From contig CAZQDZ010000002.1 of the NCBI GenBank assembly GCA_964591455.1, forward strand, positions 124,001 through 188,000: a stretch of DNA of 64,000 nt, in the 5' to 3' direction. The stretch comes from RFSX01 sp964591455 (GTDB lineage Bacteria; Bacteroidota; Bacteroidia; Chitinophagales; Saprospiraceae). The stretch's first letter is position 1; each line of letters begins with the position of its first letter. The position numbers were made by a program, and so were the translations under genes. Below are positions 1 through 9,323 of the stretch, in pieces. The notes below the pieces were generated by a model. That model saw only the letters and a list, made by a program, of their open reading frames with translations, was not told where the DNA came from and ran no database searches.

Positions 1-108
1 CCAGCTGTGGACCTCATTTTATTCAATAATTACCTTTTCCGCTTCGAATACAGCTTCAATGATATTGGAGAACAAGGTCTATTCTTCCATAACACATTTG
101 CATTCTAG
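1..108 (+). CDS. C-terminal end of an outer-membrane beta-barrel protein (partial)
   Basis: The first frame is open from the window edge to a TAG at 106-108, giving 35 residues. They alternate aromatic and polar residues and finish on a terminal phenylalanine (HNTFAF), the usual last strand of an outer-membrane barrel recognised by the BAM machinery. The start and most of the gene lie outside the window, so the family cannot be named. It lies just upstream of nadK on the same strand. Confidence 0.55.
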   Translation, partial: PAVDLILFNNYLFRFEYSFNDIGEQGLFFHNTFAF

Positions 109-182
109 TTTTAGTCTCTATTACCTTTTGACTCTGTATTTTTACCCCTATCTAGACGCAGTAATAATATAAATACTGGAGA

Positions 183-1052
183 ATGAAGGCATTTGTATAT
201 GGACAGAAATGGAAAGAGAAGGATGATAAATACATCAGGCTTCTTCTACATAAACTAGATAATGAGAAAATAGAATACCGGCTATCGACAGAAATAGCTA
301 ATGAAGCCCCCAATGATATCAATAAGGAAGTGCTGGAGGACCACGAAGCACTCGAAGCATTCAAACCTGACTTGATTATCACCCTAGGTGGAGATGGAAC
401 AATCTTATCAGCTGTCACCCAAATTCAGGGCTTGGAAACGCCAATCTTAGGTATTAACCTAGGTAGGCTGGGATTTTTGGCAAGCATAGAGCAACAGCGT
501 ATAGAACATGCTGTAGACCTATATCTCAATGACAAATACCATATAAGTGAAAGATTGATGCTCAATCTTGAATCTAATCCCGTAACCTTCAGTGATAAGA
601 ATTACGGTCTCAATGACTTTACAATACTAAAAAGAGATAATTCCTCTATGATTGTCCTTCACACCTACGTGGATGGCCAATTTCTAAATTCTTATTGGGC
701 AGATGGCCTAATCGTCTCTACACCCACAGGTTCCACAGGTTATAATCTGAGTTGCGGTGGTCCTATTATATTTCCTACCGCAGATAATTTCATACTGACA
801 CCAGTAGCCCCCCACAACCTTAATGTTAGACCCATAGTCCTTTCTAGTGACCACGAATTAACTTTTAAAATCGAGGGACGATCAGAGAATTACCTCTGTA
901 CTATGGACAGCCGTTCTGAGGTGATTACCTCAGACTATAATCTAAAAATCAGTAAGCATAAGTATAAGACTAGACTTATAGAGCTAGATGAAGACAACTT
1001 CATGAAAACAATCAGAAATAAACTGAATTGGGGTCTTGACAAGAGAAACTAA
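183..1052 (+). CDS. nadK: NAD kinase
   Basis: Cytoplasmic NAD kinase, which phosphorylates NAD+ to NADP+ using ATP. The 289-residue length is normal. The signature GGDGT lies at residues 69-73 (LGGDGTIL), followed by the glycine-rich stretch INLGRLGFLA near 91-100. The NAD-site segment LNDFTILKR is near residue 143, and DGLIVSTPTGSTGY supplies the conserved serine/threonine-glycine loop. The ATG at 183 follows closely on an upstream barrel gene. No regulatory element is evident. Confidence 0.97.
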   Translation: MKAFVYGQKWKEKDDKYIRLLLHKLDNEKIEYRLSTEIANEAPNDINKEVLEDHEALEAFKPDLIITLGGDGTILSAVTQIQGLETPILGINLGRLGFLASIEQQRIEHAVDLYLNDKYHISERLMLNLESNPVTFSDKNYGLNDFTILKRDNSSMIVLHTYVDGQFLNSYWADGLIVSTPTGSTGYNLSCGGPIIFPTADNFILTPVAPHNLNVRPIVLSSDHELTFKIEGRSENYLCTMDSRSEVITSDYNLKISKHKYKTRLIELDEDNFMKTIRNKLNWGLDKRN

Positions 1053-1056
1053 GCAG

Positions 1057-1224
1057 TTATTTTTCTTCTGCGGAAAGCGCTTCTATCTTTTTCATGATTT
1101 CATCCGCTTCCATGGTTTTACTGTCCGCGGCTTTACGGTCTGATTTGGATAGCATAAATGCTTCTTTCATAAGACTTTCGTATTGCTTCTGAAGCTTTTC
1201 TTTTGGTGATTTTTTCCAAAACAT
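1057..1224 (-). CDS. Lacal_2735-type small protein
   Basis: A 55-residue, highly charged protein beginning MFWKKSPKEKLQKQYESLMK and ending in an acidic helix. It matches the pattern of the Bacteroidota Lacal_2735 family of small proteins of unknown function: a short hydrophobic start, a KxxLxKxYxxLMKEA helix, SKSDRKAADSK, then EADEIMKKIE. The reading frame stays open upstream to 1359, but that extension does not resemble the family, so the ATG at 1222-1224 was chosen. It is convergent with nadK, with only 4 bases between the stops. Function is unknown. Confidence 0.75.
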   Translation of the reverse strand: MFWKKSPKEKLQKQYESLMKEAFMLSKSDRKAADSKTMEADEIMKKIEALSAEEK

Positions 1225-1478
1225 ATTATAAGTTTTATTATATCCTTGATATTCACTGTTTCCCGATGGACCCCTCCTGATATCGTCAGGAATCCTGAAA
1301 AACATACTATATAAGGAAGAAACAGGACAAAAATAAGTTTGTTGGAGGCCGACAAGCAACCTATTTATTCCAGAATGAATAGTAATAGTATAAGCACAAG
1401 CTATACTTTAACATTTAAACCTAAAATGGAGATTGTAGTTCAGACTATATTTGTTAGTAAGAGAAGTAAACGATCTTA

Positions 1479-2126
1479 ATGAGTTTTGTCAACGACATAG
1501 AGGAAGTCGTCTATCTAGAGTATCAGACTATAGATGAGAAGGCCTATCAGTCTAAGATTCGGTTCTATGAATCCAATCTTAGAGCGATTAATCAGTTGCC
1601 GGATGATATGAATCTTGAGATTAACCTTGAGTATGTAATTGCATTGTTTGAAGTAGGCGAATACCATCCTTTCCTCAGAAGAGTAGATCCCCTTTTAGTT
1701 AAAGTTATAGATGAAAATGTTTTCAGCATTGATGGAGATGATATCTATCAGGAATTATTGTACCGAAAGGGAGCGGCACTCTATAATGTTTTAGATTATG
1801 ACCAGGCTGAGCATATATTGTCTGAGCTATGCCGTATAGATAAGAGCAGCGAAATGTACCAGAAAACCTATAAGAAGAACAAGATTGATGCATTGCGCAG
1901 CAAGAGTCAAAAGAGCAGGGCAATAATAATAGCTATGTTACTCATAACTGGTTTTATAATTGGGGTAGAGCTGCTTATTATAAGACCATTTTTTCCAGAG
2001 TGGGTTAATATTACAGAAGCACTTCGTGTCAGCATATTTGCCGGAGCCCTCTTAGGGATCGTGGCACAGGAACTAATAATAAGATACTCTGCTAAGCGTG
2101 CATATAGAAAGGTCATAAAAGCCTAA
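1479..2126 (+). CDS. Hypothetical protein, TPR-like N-terminus and two membrane helices
   Basis: A 215-residue protein with no recognised family name. The first 145 residues look helical and tetratricopeptide-like, for example LLYRKGAALYNVLDYDQAEH. Two hydrophobic segments follow at about residues 148-170 and 184-202, and the tail is basic (RYSAKRAYRKVIKA). It probably sits in the inner membrane with a large cytoplasmic helical domain, but topology is not proven. A very small membrane-protein frame follows 42 bases after the stop. Confidence 0.6.
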   Translation: MSFVNDIEEVVYLEYQTIDEKAYQSKIRFYESNLRAINQLPDDMNLEINLEYVIALFEVGEYHPFLRRVDPLLVKVIDENVFSIDGDDIYQELLYRKGAALYNVLDYDQAEHILSELCRIDKSSEMYQKTYKKNKIDALRSKSQKSRAIIIAMLLITGFIIGVELLIIRPFFPEWVNITEALRVSIFAGALLGIVAQELIIRYSAKRAYRKVIKA

Positions 2127-2168
2127 TTTGCCGAAGTGCCATATTCAGGTAGAAGACGATACAAAAGT

Positions 2169-2300
2169 ATGCGAGAACGCAACCGCATACACAAACGAAA
2201 TTTCAAAGCATTCTTCTTTTTTTTCGTACTAGCACTTTCTGTTTATCTTATCATGAATAGAGTCCGTATCAAAGATTACCTAATGACCTATTTTATGTGA
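2169..2300 (+). CDS. Possible 43-residue single-span membrane protein
   Basis: A short frame starts at ATG 2169 and stops at TGA 2298-2300. It has a strongly basic start (RERNRIHKRN), one hydrophobic helix (FKAFFFFFVLALSVYLIM) and a short mixed tail. The basic-then-hydrophobic layout fits a small inner-membrane protein, and it lies downstream of another membrane protein on the same strand. No family is recognised and it could be chance. It ends 12 bases before the stop of the convergent flippase gene. Confidence 0.4.
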   Translation: MRERNRIHKRNFKAFFFFFVLALSVYLIMNRVRIKDYLMTYFM

Positions 2301-2311
2301 GCCACTCATTT

Positions 2312-3784
2312 TTATTTATTCATTCTGAATATCTTCCGCCACTCTTCTTTCTCTGAATAATAGACGTAATAAAAAAACAAACTGAGCATTAAGAGATAAC
2401 TGATATACTTCAACTGTATAGATAAATGTGTTCTTATGAGTAGCCCTGCGATTAGGAGAGAAGCAATGAGTATTAGATCCAAAACAATTTTACCCAGAGG
2501 ATAGGATATTGGATATTTTTTTTGTCCAATCATATACCCAAAACCCACCATGAATATGTAGCTAGAGAGACAAGCCCAAGCTGAAGCAGCATATCCTATT
2601 GTAGGTAGAAAAACAGCTGATATTCCTAAGGTAATTAGAGCACCAAGAATAGAAATGAGCGCTCCATATAAAGTCATATCTGCCAACTTATACCAAATAG
2701 CAATATTGTAATAAATACCAAGTAATAAATAGCTCATGAGTAAGATGGGAAGTAATGGCAGGCTAGACCAGTAATTAGACTCCAGAATATATTTTAAAAG
2801 ATCAACCCCAAAGTACATCATAAGAATAACTGCACCTCCAATCAGAGTGAATAACCTACAGATTTTGCCATAGTACTTTTCTCTGTCTTCCAGAGAAGAG
2901 TTGTTGAAGAAGAAAGGCTCTGCCGCATAATTAAATGCTGTAATAAACATCAGAAAAAAGGCAGCAACTCTCCTTGTAGAACTATAGATGCCAGCCTGAG
3001 CCATATTTTCTTTTTCTGACCCTGGTAGAAAATACTCTTGTAGTGGTGTAGAAAACGCTTGTATGAATATACCGGCAGCGCCAACGATTACTAACGGATA
3101 AGCATATCTTATCATCTTCATAAAGAGGAGTGATTCCATCTTTATCTTTGTCCCTCGCAACTCTGGCAATAAGGCTAGGAATAGAAGACCACTTGCAATG
3201 AGATTAGATATAAACACCCAGTTAACAATAGAATCTTGTTCTGGTAGAAAAGAGGAGTCTAATCTAGGATAGATTACTAGGAAGAAAACAATGAGTAAGG
3301 AGGATAATACGACATTGAGAATTCTTAGTAGAGCAAACTTCTTTGCTTTGTTTTCTAACCTCAACTTAGCAAAAGGAATCACATTGACCACATCAAATGC
3401 CAGAATAAAGGCGAACCATCTTACATATTTTGGTTGACAAGGATATCCGACAAAATCACTAATAGCGGTATTAAAAAACATGCCTAATACAACAAGCGCA
3501 GATGCAGTAAGTGTAACTAAAAATAGGGCATTGGACAAGGCGTCTTGCAATTTTTCGTTTTTATTACCGAATCGGAATAGGGCTGAATCAAATCTAAATG
3601 AGAAAAGCGTTATTAATACGCCAGCGTATGCATACATATAGTCATAGACGCCAAAGCCCTCGGTTTTTTCACCAAGCAAATAGGTAAGCAAGATTACAGC
3701 AAGCAGATAATTGGCGAGCTTAGAGGAAATATAGCCAAAGCCATATATGACCGTTTGCCCAGCGAATTTTCTAAGAAGACTCAT
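2312..3784 (-). CDS. Polysaccharide-type flippase (MOP/Wzx superfamily)
   Basis: About 490 residues with roughly a dozen to fourteen hydrophobic helices and short charged loops, the layout of MOP-superfamily oligosaccharide flippases that move lipid-linked glycans across the inner membrane. The N-terminus (MSLLRKFAGQTVIYGFGYIS) is the typical start of bacterial polysaccharide biosynthesis exporters. The open frame continues to 3925 and would overlap the divergent peptidase gene; that extension looks non-coding, so ATG 3782-3784 is preferred. No glycosyltransferase cluster adjoins it, so its substrate is unknown. Confidence 0.8.
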   Translation of the reverse strand: MSLLRKFAGQTVIYGFGYISSKLANYLLAVILLTYLLGEKTEGFGVYDYMYAYAGVLITLFSFRFDSALFRFGNKNEKLQDALSNALFLVTLTASALVVLGMFFNTAISDFVGYPCQPKYVRWFAFILAFDVVNVIPFAKLRLENKAKKFALLRILNVVLSSLLIVFFLVIYPRLDSSFLPEQDSIVNWVFISNLIASGLLFLALLPELRGTKIKMESLLFMKMIRYAYPLVIVGAAGIFIQAFSTPLQEYFLPGSEKENMAQAGIYSSTRRVAAFFLMFITAFNYAAEPFFFNNSSLEDREKYYGKICRLFTLIGGAVILMMYFGVDLLKYILESNYWSSLPLLPILLMSYLLLGIYYNIAIWYKLADMTLYGALISILGALITLGISAVFLPTIGYAASAWACLSSYIFMVGFGYMIGQKKYPISYPLGKIVLDLILIASLLIAGLLIRTHLSIQLKYISYLLMLSLFFYYVYYSEKEEWRKIFRMNK

Positions 3785-3923
3785 ACTGATGACAAAGGTA
3801 TAAACATTAACATACCATATACAGGACGATTGCTGAGGTTGAACACAGAGAATTTTAGGACCTAGATTTAATCTAGTAGCCTGCAGGTAAGAGAAATAGT
3901 TAATTTTATCACCAAAAAAAAGC

Positions 3924-4976
3924 ATGTTAGACCTGAAATTATTAGCGAAAACGACCCAAGTACCAGGAGCTCCAGGATTTGAATACAGAGTAAGAGCATT
4001 GATAGAGAAGGAGATTGCTAGTTATGTGGACAAAATATATGCTGATGCGATGGGCAACCTTATTGCGTACAAAAAAGGATTGTCAGATAAGAAGACAGTG
4101 GTTGCAGCTCATATGGATGAGATAAGCTTTGTCGTGACACATATAGACGATGAAGGCTTTATAAAGTTTCATACCCTTGGTGGATTTGATGCTAAAACAC
4201 TGACTGCCCAAAGAGTTATTCTCCATGGTGAGAAAGATATAATAGGGGTCATGGGGACTAAGCCGATTCATATCATGACAGCAGAAGAGAGAGCAAAGAA
4301 GGTAATTATAGAAGACTTCTACATTGACACAGGACTGACAGCAAAAGAAGTTAAGAAGCTGATAGAAATCGGAACACCCATTACAAGAGAGAGAAGTTTC
4401 ATAGAAATGGGGGACACTGTGAATTCTAAGTCTTTGGATAATAGAATTTGTTGTTATCAGCTTATGCAGGCGCTTAAAGACATGAAAGACATCAAACCTT
4501 CGACAGATCTCTATGCTGTATTTACCGTGCAGGAAGAGATAGGATTGCGAGGAGCCACGGCTGTTGCTTCTGGTATAAACCCAGACTATGTAATTAATCT
4601 AGATGTCACCTTAGCATGTGATGTGCCGGGAAGTGCACCACATGAAAGAATTACTGATTTAGGTAAAGGTGCTGCTATCAAAGTTCTAGATGGCATGACA
4701 GTATGTGATTATAGGATGGTGAAATTCATGAAAAGTGTGGCCAAGGAGAACAAAATTGACTATCAGTTAGAAGTATTGCCTAGGGGTGGTACAGATACAG
4801 CTGGCCTACAAAGACATAGTGCAGGAGGTTCTATAGCAGGGGGAATATCAATGCCTTGTAGATACCTACACCAAGTTATAGAGATGGCTAGTAAATCAGA
4901 CCTACAATCAGCTATAGATTTATTAATTGCATGTTTGAAAAAGATAGGGGACTATAACTGGGAACATCAGAGCTAA
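3924..4976 (+). CDS. M42 family metallo-aminopeptidase
   Basis: A 350-residue cytosolic peptidase of the M42 (glutamyl aminopeptidase/TET) family, which forms large oligomers that trim peptides. Metal and catalytic residues are visible: His63 and Asp65 in AHMDEI, Asp172 in SLDNR, the Glu pair at 204-205 in TVQEEIGLRG, Asp227 in NLDVTLACD, and His315 in CRYLHQ. The segment RGGTDTAGLQ near residue 288 is also typical. The ATG at 3924 lies 140 bases from the divergent flippase start. Exact substrate preference cannot be read from sequence. Confidence 0.93.
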   Translation: MLDLKLLAKTTQVPGAPGFEYRVRALIEKEIASYVDKIYADAMGNLIAYKKGLSDKKTVVAAHMDEISFVVTHIDDEGFIKFHTLGGFDAKTLTAQRVILHGEKDIIGVMGTKPIHIMTAEERAKKVIIEDFYIDTGLTAKEVKKLIEIGTPITRERSFIEMGDTVNSKSLDNRICCYQLMQALKDMKDIKPSTDLYAVFTVQEEIGLRGATAVASGINPDYVINLDVTLACDVPGSAPHERITDLGKGAAIKVLDGMTVCDYRMVKFMKSVAKENKIDYQLEVLPRGGTDTAGLQRHSAGGSIAGGISMPCRYLHQVIEMASKSDLQSAIDLLIACLKKIGDYNWEHQS

Positions 4977-5159
4977 GAACCGTAGAACACCAGATTGGTA
5001 GAATAAAATTCCAACAAACCACCAGATTCTGGAAGAATTGTCTTAAAAACTGTTAACTAGCAATCTAAAAGCTTAAAAAAGTCTAAAAAATAATAGGTTG
5101 TCAAATGCCGTTATTAACTTAGAATCAATCATTTTCCTAAACATTATTTAAAAACAGAC

Positions 5160-5969
5160 ATGAAAAAGTACTTCAACATTATTCTTTTGCTTCCCATTTT
5201 CATGATTGTCGGACAACTTACGGCACAGGAGGTTGAATCTGGTGGATTTAAAATCAAATCAGTCGATTTTTCCACTGGGACAGATTCTGATATGGTCATG
5301 GACTTGAATTCGTCCTACTTTATAGATCAACTGTCTTCTAGTCAGCAAGCAAGCCTTAGGAATCTAGACTTCAATTCGTTTTCAGCTTTCTCAGGAACTT
5401 GCGAAAACCCAAGTATTAGTGTGGGGGTCACCTTAGTGCACCCTAAGGCAAGTCTCTTTGAGTGGAGAAATCTAGTTTCTTATAAACCAAATAGAATAGA
5501 TGCAATTAACCTAAGAACGGATAATGACTTTCTGGATATTTCTTCCACGCATACTGAGATTGCTGCGGAGAGTGCTATCCTATTGGTGATACCCAATGTG
5601 CCGATAGTGAATATATATATTGGAGCTGGCACCAATTTAGGTGTTACGACAAGTAATACAACCTGTGTGTTTACAACGGCAGATTTAGATTCTGATAATA
5701 GTGCATTTGGTACAAACGAGACATCTAACCAAGTACCTGCGGGAAGTTTTGGTTCTGGTGATGGATATCATCACGAATGTTTTGATACAGGTAGCCAAAT
5801 TAATCAGAGATTATTTCTACAAGTTGGTTTTGGGGCAGAAATATGGAAAAGAGTAGAGATAGGCTTGGACTTAAAATATGGTATCGGATACCGCGCAGAT
5901 ATTGGTAATAGCATTCGAGGCACAAATCTAAATTCTACTAACTTTATTTTGAGATATAAACTAAAATAA
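5160..5969 (+). CDS. Secreted or outer-membrane hypothetical protein
   Basis: A 269-residue protein with a clear signal peptide (MKKYFNIILLLPIFMIVGQL, cleavage probably after LTAQ). The mature part alternates hydrophobic and polar residues, and its last segment (RADIGNSIRGTNLNSTNFIL, then RYKLK) reads like barrel strands. It is probably a small outer-membrane barrel, but no family is recognised. Four cysteines occur, at about residues 80, 169 and 207 plus one near the N-terminal third, so a periplasmic role is possible. It has its own downstream terminator. Confidence 0.6.
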   Translation: MKKYFNIILLLPIFMIVGQLTAQEVESGGFKIKSVDFSTGTDSDMVMDLNSSYFIDQLSSSQQASLRNLDFNSFSAFSGTCENPSISVGVTLVHPKASLFEWRNLVSYKPNRIDAINLRTDNDFLDISSTHTEIAAESAILLVIPNVPIVNIYIGAGTNLGVTTSNTTCVFTTADLDSDNSAFGTNETSNQVPAGSFGSGDGYHHECFDTGSQINQRLFLQVGFGAEIWKRVEIGLDLKYGIGYRADIGNSIRGTNLNSTNFILRYKLK

Positions 5970-5995
5970 TTTTCGAGACGTCTAATTTGATAAAG

Positions 5996-6024
5996 ACCAC
6001 AGAGTTTTACTTTGTGGTTTTTTT
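5996..6024 (+). terminator. Rho-independent terminator
   Basis: Arms ACCACAGAG and CTTTGTGGT (one G-U pair) around a TTTTA loop, followed by a run of seven T. It lies 26 bases after the stop of the preceding outer-membrane gene. Confidence 0.85.
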
Positions 6025-6149
6025 ATGCTTAATATACAACACCATTAAAGACCCACTTTAATAAAATTCTTTCGGTAAGATGATAAATAAATACAATCTA
6101 ATTATTTGAGATTTAAGCACCACAGAGAACTAGTTTTATTTATGCAATA

Positions 6150-6186
6150 AAAAAAGAGGCTGAACCATAATGGCTCGCCTCTTTTA
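6150..6186 (-). terminator. Terminator of recA
   Basis: Arms AAAAGAGGC and GCCTCTTTT pair perfectly. Read on the minus strand, the hairpin is followed by a run of T. It is 21 bases beyond the recA stop. Confidence 0.85.
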
Positions 6187-6206
6187 AAGAAATCTACAAG
6201 TACTAA

Positions 6207-7274
6207 CTATTCTTTTTCTGCAGGTTCTACCTCCTCTATAACTTCTGCGTTTTGAACTTCTTTGCCTGGGAGAAAATGATCTTTGATTCTTTCTGCTACA
6301 GCCTCCATCATTTCAGGATTGTCTAGTAAGAACTGCTTGGCTCCTTCTCTACCTTGTGCAATCTTGGTCCCATTATAACTATACCACGACCCCGCTTTTC
6401 CAATAATCTCTAGATCTACACCTAAGTCAATAATTTCACCAGTTCTAGATATACCTTCTCCATAGACCATATCAAACGTTGTGATTCTGAAAGGCGGAGC
6501 TAGTTTGTTTTTAACCACTTTGACCTTTGTTGGACTTGCAACCATATTGCCTTCTTTATCTTTTATAGCTGAGCCAGACTTTCTTATATCAAGCCTTACT
6601 GAAGAATAAAATTTCAATGCATTACCACCGGTAGTCGTTTCTGGATTACCAAACATAACACCGATTTTCTCTCTAAGCTGATTTATAAATATACAGCAAC
6701 AACCCGTACGGCCTATCGTACCCGTTAGCTTCCTTAATGCTTGTGACATAAGTCTAGCTTGAAGTCCCATTTTGGAATCCCCCATCTCACCTTCTATCTC
6801 AGCTCTAGGTGTCAATGCCGCAACAGAATCTATGACAATAATATCTATGGCTCCTGATCTAATTAAATGCTCTGTAATTTCTAAGGCTTGTTCTCCATTA
6901 TCCGGTTGAGAGATTAATAGATTTTCTGTATCTACTCCTAAAGCCTCTGCATATGTTTTGTCAAAAGCATGCTCCGCATCTATGAAAGCAGCTATGCCGC
7001 CTTTTTTCTGACATTCAGCTATGGCGTGAATGGAAAGAGTCGTCTTACCAGAAGATTCAGGACCATAAATTTCTACTATCCTTCCACGCGGGAATCCACC
7101 GGTACCCAATGCAATGTCTAATCCAAGTGAACCTGTAGAAATGGTATCTATAGCAACCACTTGCTTATCTCCCAATTTCATAACTGCTCCCTTGCCATAA
7201 GTCTTTTCTAATTTGTCGACTGCAAGTTTGAGTGCTTTTAGTTTCGCTTCTTTCTCTTTTGTGTCAGTGCTCAT
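6207..7274 (-). CDS. recA: Recombinase RecA
   Basis: Cytoplasmic strand-exchange recombinase, which forms filaments on single-stranded DNA and pairs homologous duplexes. The 355-residue length is typical. The Walker A motif GPESSGKTT is at residues 71-79, and VIDSVAALTPRAEIEGEMGD supplies Walker B and the L1 region. GRTGCCCIFINQLREKIGVM and TTGGNALKFYSS are the canonical L2-side motifs. The acidic C-terminus (NAEVIEEVEPAEKE) is as expected. The gene is alone on its strand, and no LexA-type box was recognised upstream. Confidence 0.98.
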   Translation of the reverse strand: MSTDTKEKEAKLKALKLAVDKLEKTYGKGAVMKLGDKQVVAIDTISTGSLGLDIALGTGGFPRGRIVEIYGPESSGKTTLSIHAIAECQKKGGIAAFIDAEHAFDKTYAEALGVDTENLLISQPDNGEQALEITEHLIRSGAIDIIVIDSVAALTPRAEIEGEMGDSKMGLQARLMSQALRKLTGTIGRTGCCCIFINQLREKIGVMFGNPETTTGGNALKFYSSVRLDIRKSGSAIKDKEGNMVASPTKVKVVKNKLAPPFRITTFDMVYGEGISRTGEIIDLGVDLEIIGKAGSWYSYNGTKIAQGREGAKQFLLDNPEMMEAVAERIKDHFLPGKEVQNAEVIEEVEPAEKE

Positions 7275-7663
7275 TGTTTTTTGTATTTACGCTGTGTGTT
7301 TAAAAAATAAGGATCTTTCGTTCTTCGGCGAATCATCCTCATGTTAGCTATCTTATCAGAGAAGTAGTGTAAAAGTACTGCTAATCATCAAAATATGTCG
7401 TAAAAAGCGACAATATTTTCTATATGTTACCGAAATTCTACCTAAATCTATTATTATTTAGTCTTTTCGTCGGTAAATATGACATTATTAGTGCTGTCGT
7501 ATACCTCTCTAAGGTTGATAGTACAATTCTAAATTTATTCATGCATTGTGTTTGCACGGTAAAACGGGTGCTATACGTTAATGTGGAAGTTAATCTTATT
7601 TAAGGCACTTAATAAGACGATAAGATGTTTGTACATTGAATGTGAAACTTGAGAGATTTTAAA
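7275..7663. other. Intergenic region between divergent recA and the dockerin-like gene
   Basis: About 390 bases without a convincing gene. It must hold both divergent promoters, but no good match to the Bacteroidota consensus was settled on. One AT-rich hairpin is visible at 7390-7419 (AAAATATGTCG paired with CGACAATATTTT, one bulged base), on the recA side. Confidence 0.6.
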
Positions 7664-8725
7664 ATGAGAATTACTACGCTACTTCTATACCCCATTATGA
7701 TTTGTCTATTGACCAAGGCAAATGCTCAGGAATTAAGATGCCCACCTGACAGAATAATGGGTTGTGAGGAATTTGAAGTAGAGTTTCCCACCATCATAAA
7801 CGGAACACCAGATTTGGATCTCGTACAGCAAAGGGAGTTTGAAAATGCAGGAGCATGTCAGGAGAACGATGTTATTGTGACTTTTTCATTAGTAGATGAA
7901 GAAGAAACACAAATTACAAGCTGTCAATATAGGATTACTTTACAACCATTTATAGGTGTACCGCAAATTCCAGAAGACACTGTTGTAAGTGGCTTTCATG
8001 TAGATGAAATTTTTAACCAACCACTATTCACTGAGGGACTCTTACCAGAAGCCACTAATGACTGCAATGTCTCATTTACTTTTGAAGACGAATTTGTGAC
8101 GCTATTCCCTAACGCGTTTATATTTAGAAACTGGGCTGCGGTAAATGAGTGTACAGGGGAAATCACAATAGGGAGACAGGACATAAGACTGAATGACATT
8201 CCAAACGCTGGCTTATCATCATCTGTCATGGATTGTCAGAACCAACAGATATTTCCTGAAGAGGTTAATATAGCAATCAATGGCGTTATCATAGATCCAG
8301 GTACCTGTTTTGAACCATTTGATTCCTTACACAGTATCCTGAACTGTATAGCAGATAGTCTGGATATTCAGGGTACGGATGTTTTATCTTTAGATATACC
8401 CCAACTGAATAGTCCTTTGCTTGGAATAAATATATTGGACATTATAGATATACAAAGACATATCTTGGGCCTCAGCAGATTCCAAGATGCTTGCCAATTA
8501 GAAGCAGCAGATGTAACGCTTGATAATAGAATTAACGGAAGAGATTTAGTGGAGCTTACAAGACTGATATTGGGTATATACACGGAATGGCCAGATGGAT
8601 TGCCAGCCGCCACACTGACTGTGAATGGAGAATCTAGAAACAAACTAGAATTTACTAGAGACGATTTTCCCTTGAGTAGCTTAGATATAGTTATTACAAA
8701 TAGGGGAAACGTAACATCGAGGTAG
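7664..8725 (+). CDS. Secreted protein with a dockerin-like C-terminal region
   Basis: About 353 residues. A signal peptide (MRITTLLLYPIMICLLTKAN, then AQE) is clear if translation starts at ATG 7664; a TTG at 7649 is also possible. The middle is cysteine-containing and beta-rich, with no named domain. Near the C-terminus are two helix-loop units, GINILDIIDIQRHILGL and a second around NRINGRDLVELTRLILG, which match the paired calcium-loop/helix layout of type I dockerins. No cohesin is visible in the window, so the module may act in calcium-dependent folding rather than in a cellulosome. It ends two bases before the convergent redoxin stop. Confidence 0.7.
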   Translation: MRITTLLLYPIMICLLTKANAQELRCPPDRIMGCEEFEVEFPTIINGTPDLDLVQQREFENAGACQENDVIVTFSLVDEEETQITSCQYRITLQPFIGVPQIPEDTVVSGFHVDEIFNQPLFTEGLLPEATNDCNVSFTFEDEFVTLFPNAFIFRNWAAVNECTGEITIGRQDIRLNDIPNAGLSSSVMDCQNQQIFPEEVNIAINGVIIDPGTCFEPFDSLHSILNCIADSLDIQGTDVLSLDIPQLNSPLLGINILDIIDIQRHILGLSRFQDACQLEAADVTLDNRINGRDLVELTRLILGIYTEWPDGLPAATLTVNGESRNKLEFTRDDFPLSSLDIVITNRGNVTSR

Positions 8726-8727
8726 TC

Positions 8728-9282
8728 CTACTTCCACTTAATATTACATCCTGCACTCGGAATCTGAGGAGATATATCTGAGAGACCCATGAGTACGGCA
8801 TCCATCGCTGATCTCAGATCTGAACCTGTTACCGGTATATCATTTCCCGGCCTAGATCCATCCATTCTTCCTCTGTATGCTAAATTGTTGTCTGGACCGA
8901 ATAGATAGAAATCCGGGGTACATGCGGCATCATAAGCTTTTGCTACACTCTGAGATTCATCATATAGATAAGGAAAGGGATACTTTAATACTTTTGCCAC
9001 GATACGCATCTTATCTGGGTTATCATCTGGATAGTTAATGACATCATTAGAAGATATCACCACAAACCCAAGTCCCCTAGTTTTATATTCGTTGGCCATA
9101 TTAACAATCTCATGATTGACATGGACAACAAAGGGACAATGGTTACATGAAAAAATGACGACTGTTCCCTTCTCACCTCTGACATCACTGTAGGATAATT
9201 GGTTGCCACTAATAGTATCTGGGAGTGAAAAATCAGGCGCCTGTGTGCCAAGAGAAAGCATGTTGGATTCTGTAAGTGCCAT
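8728..9282 (-). CDS. Thioredoxin-family redoxin (AhpC/TSA-like)
   Basis: A 184-residue protein with a peroxiredoxin/thioredoxin fold: GTQAPDFSLPDTISGNQLSY, then the strand VVIFSCNHCPF with cysteines at 46 and 49. CNHCP is typical of a redoxin subgroup commonly annotated as thioredoxin family or AhpC/TSA. CTPDFYLFGPDNNLAYRGR carries the cis-proline and last-strand region. The frame runs to 9336, but MALTESN at 9282 fits the family start better. It is the last gene of a minus-strand run after the VanY-type peptidase and probably acts in thiol or peroxide chemistry in the cytoplasm. Confidence 0.85.
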   Translation of the reverse strand: MALTESNMLSLGTQAPDFSLPDTISGNQLSYSDVRGEKGTVVIFSCNHCPFVVHVNHEIVNMANEYKTRGLGFVVISSNDVINYPDDNPDKMRIVAKVLKYPFPYLYDESQSVAKAYDAACTPDFYLFGPDNNLAYRGRMDGSRPGNDIPVTGSDLRSAMDAVLMGLSDISPQIPSAGCNIKWK

Positions 9283-9323
9283 AATAGCGTTAGATTTTAC
9301 TGTATGAATTAAGTTTAATTTAA

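Noticed and set aside
3785..3925. N-terminal extension of the flippase frame
   Set aside because: It would overlap the divergent M42 gene, and its composition is unlike a membrane-protein start; ATG 3784 gives the family N-terminus.
7275..7420. A LexA-type SOS box upstream of recA
   Set aside because: No recognisable dyad of a known LexA class was found; only an AT-rich hairpin is present.
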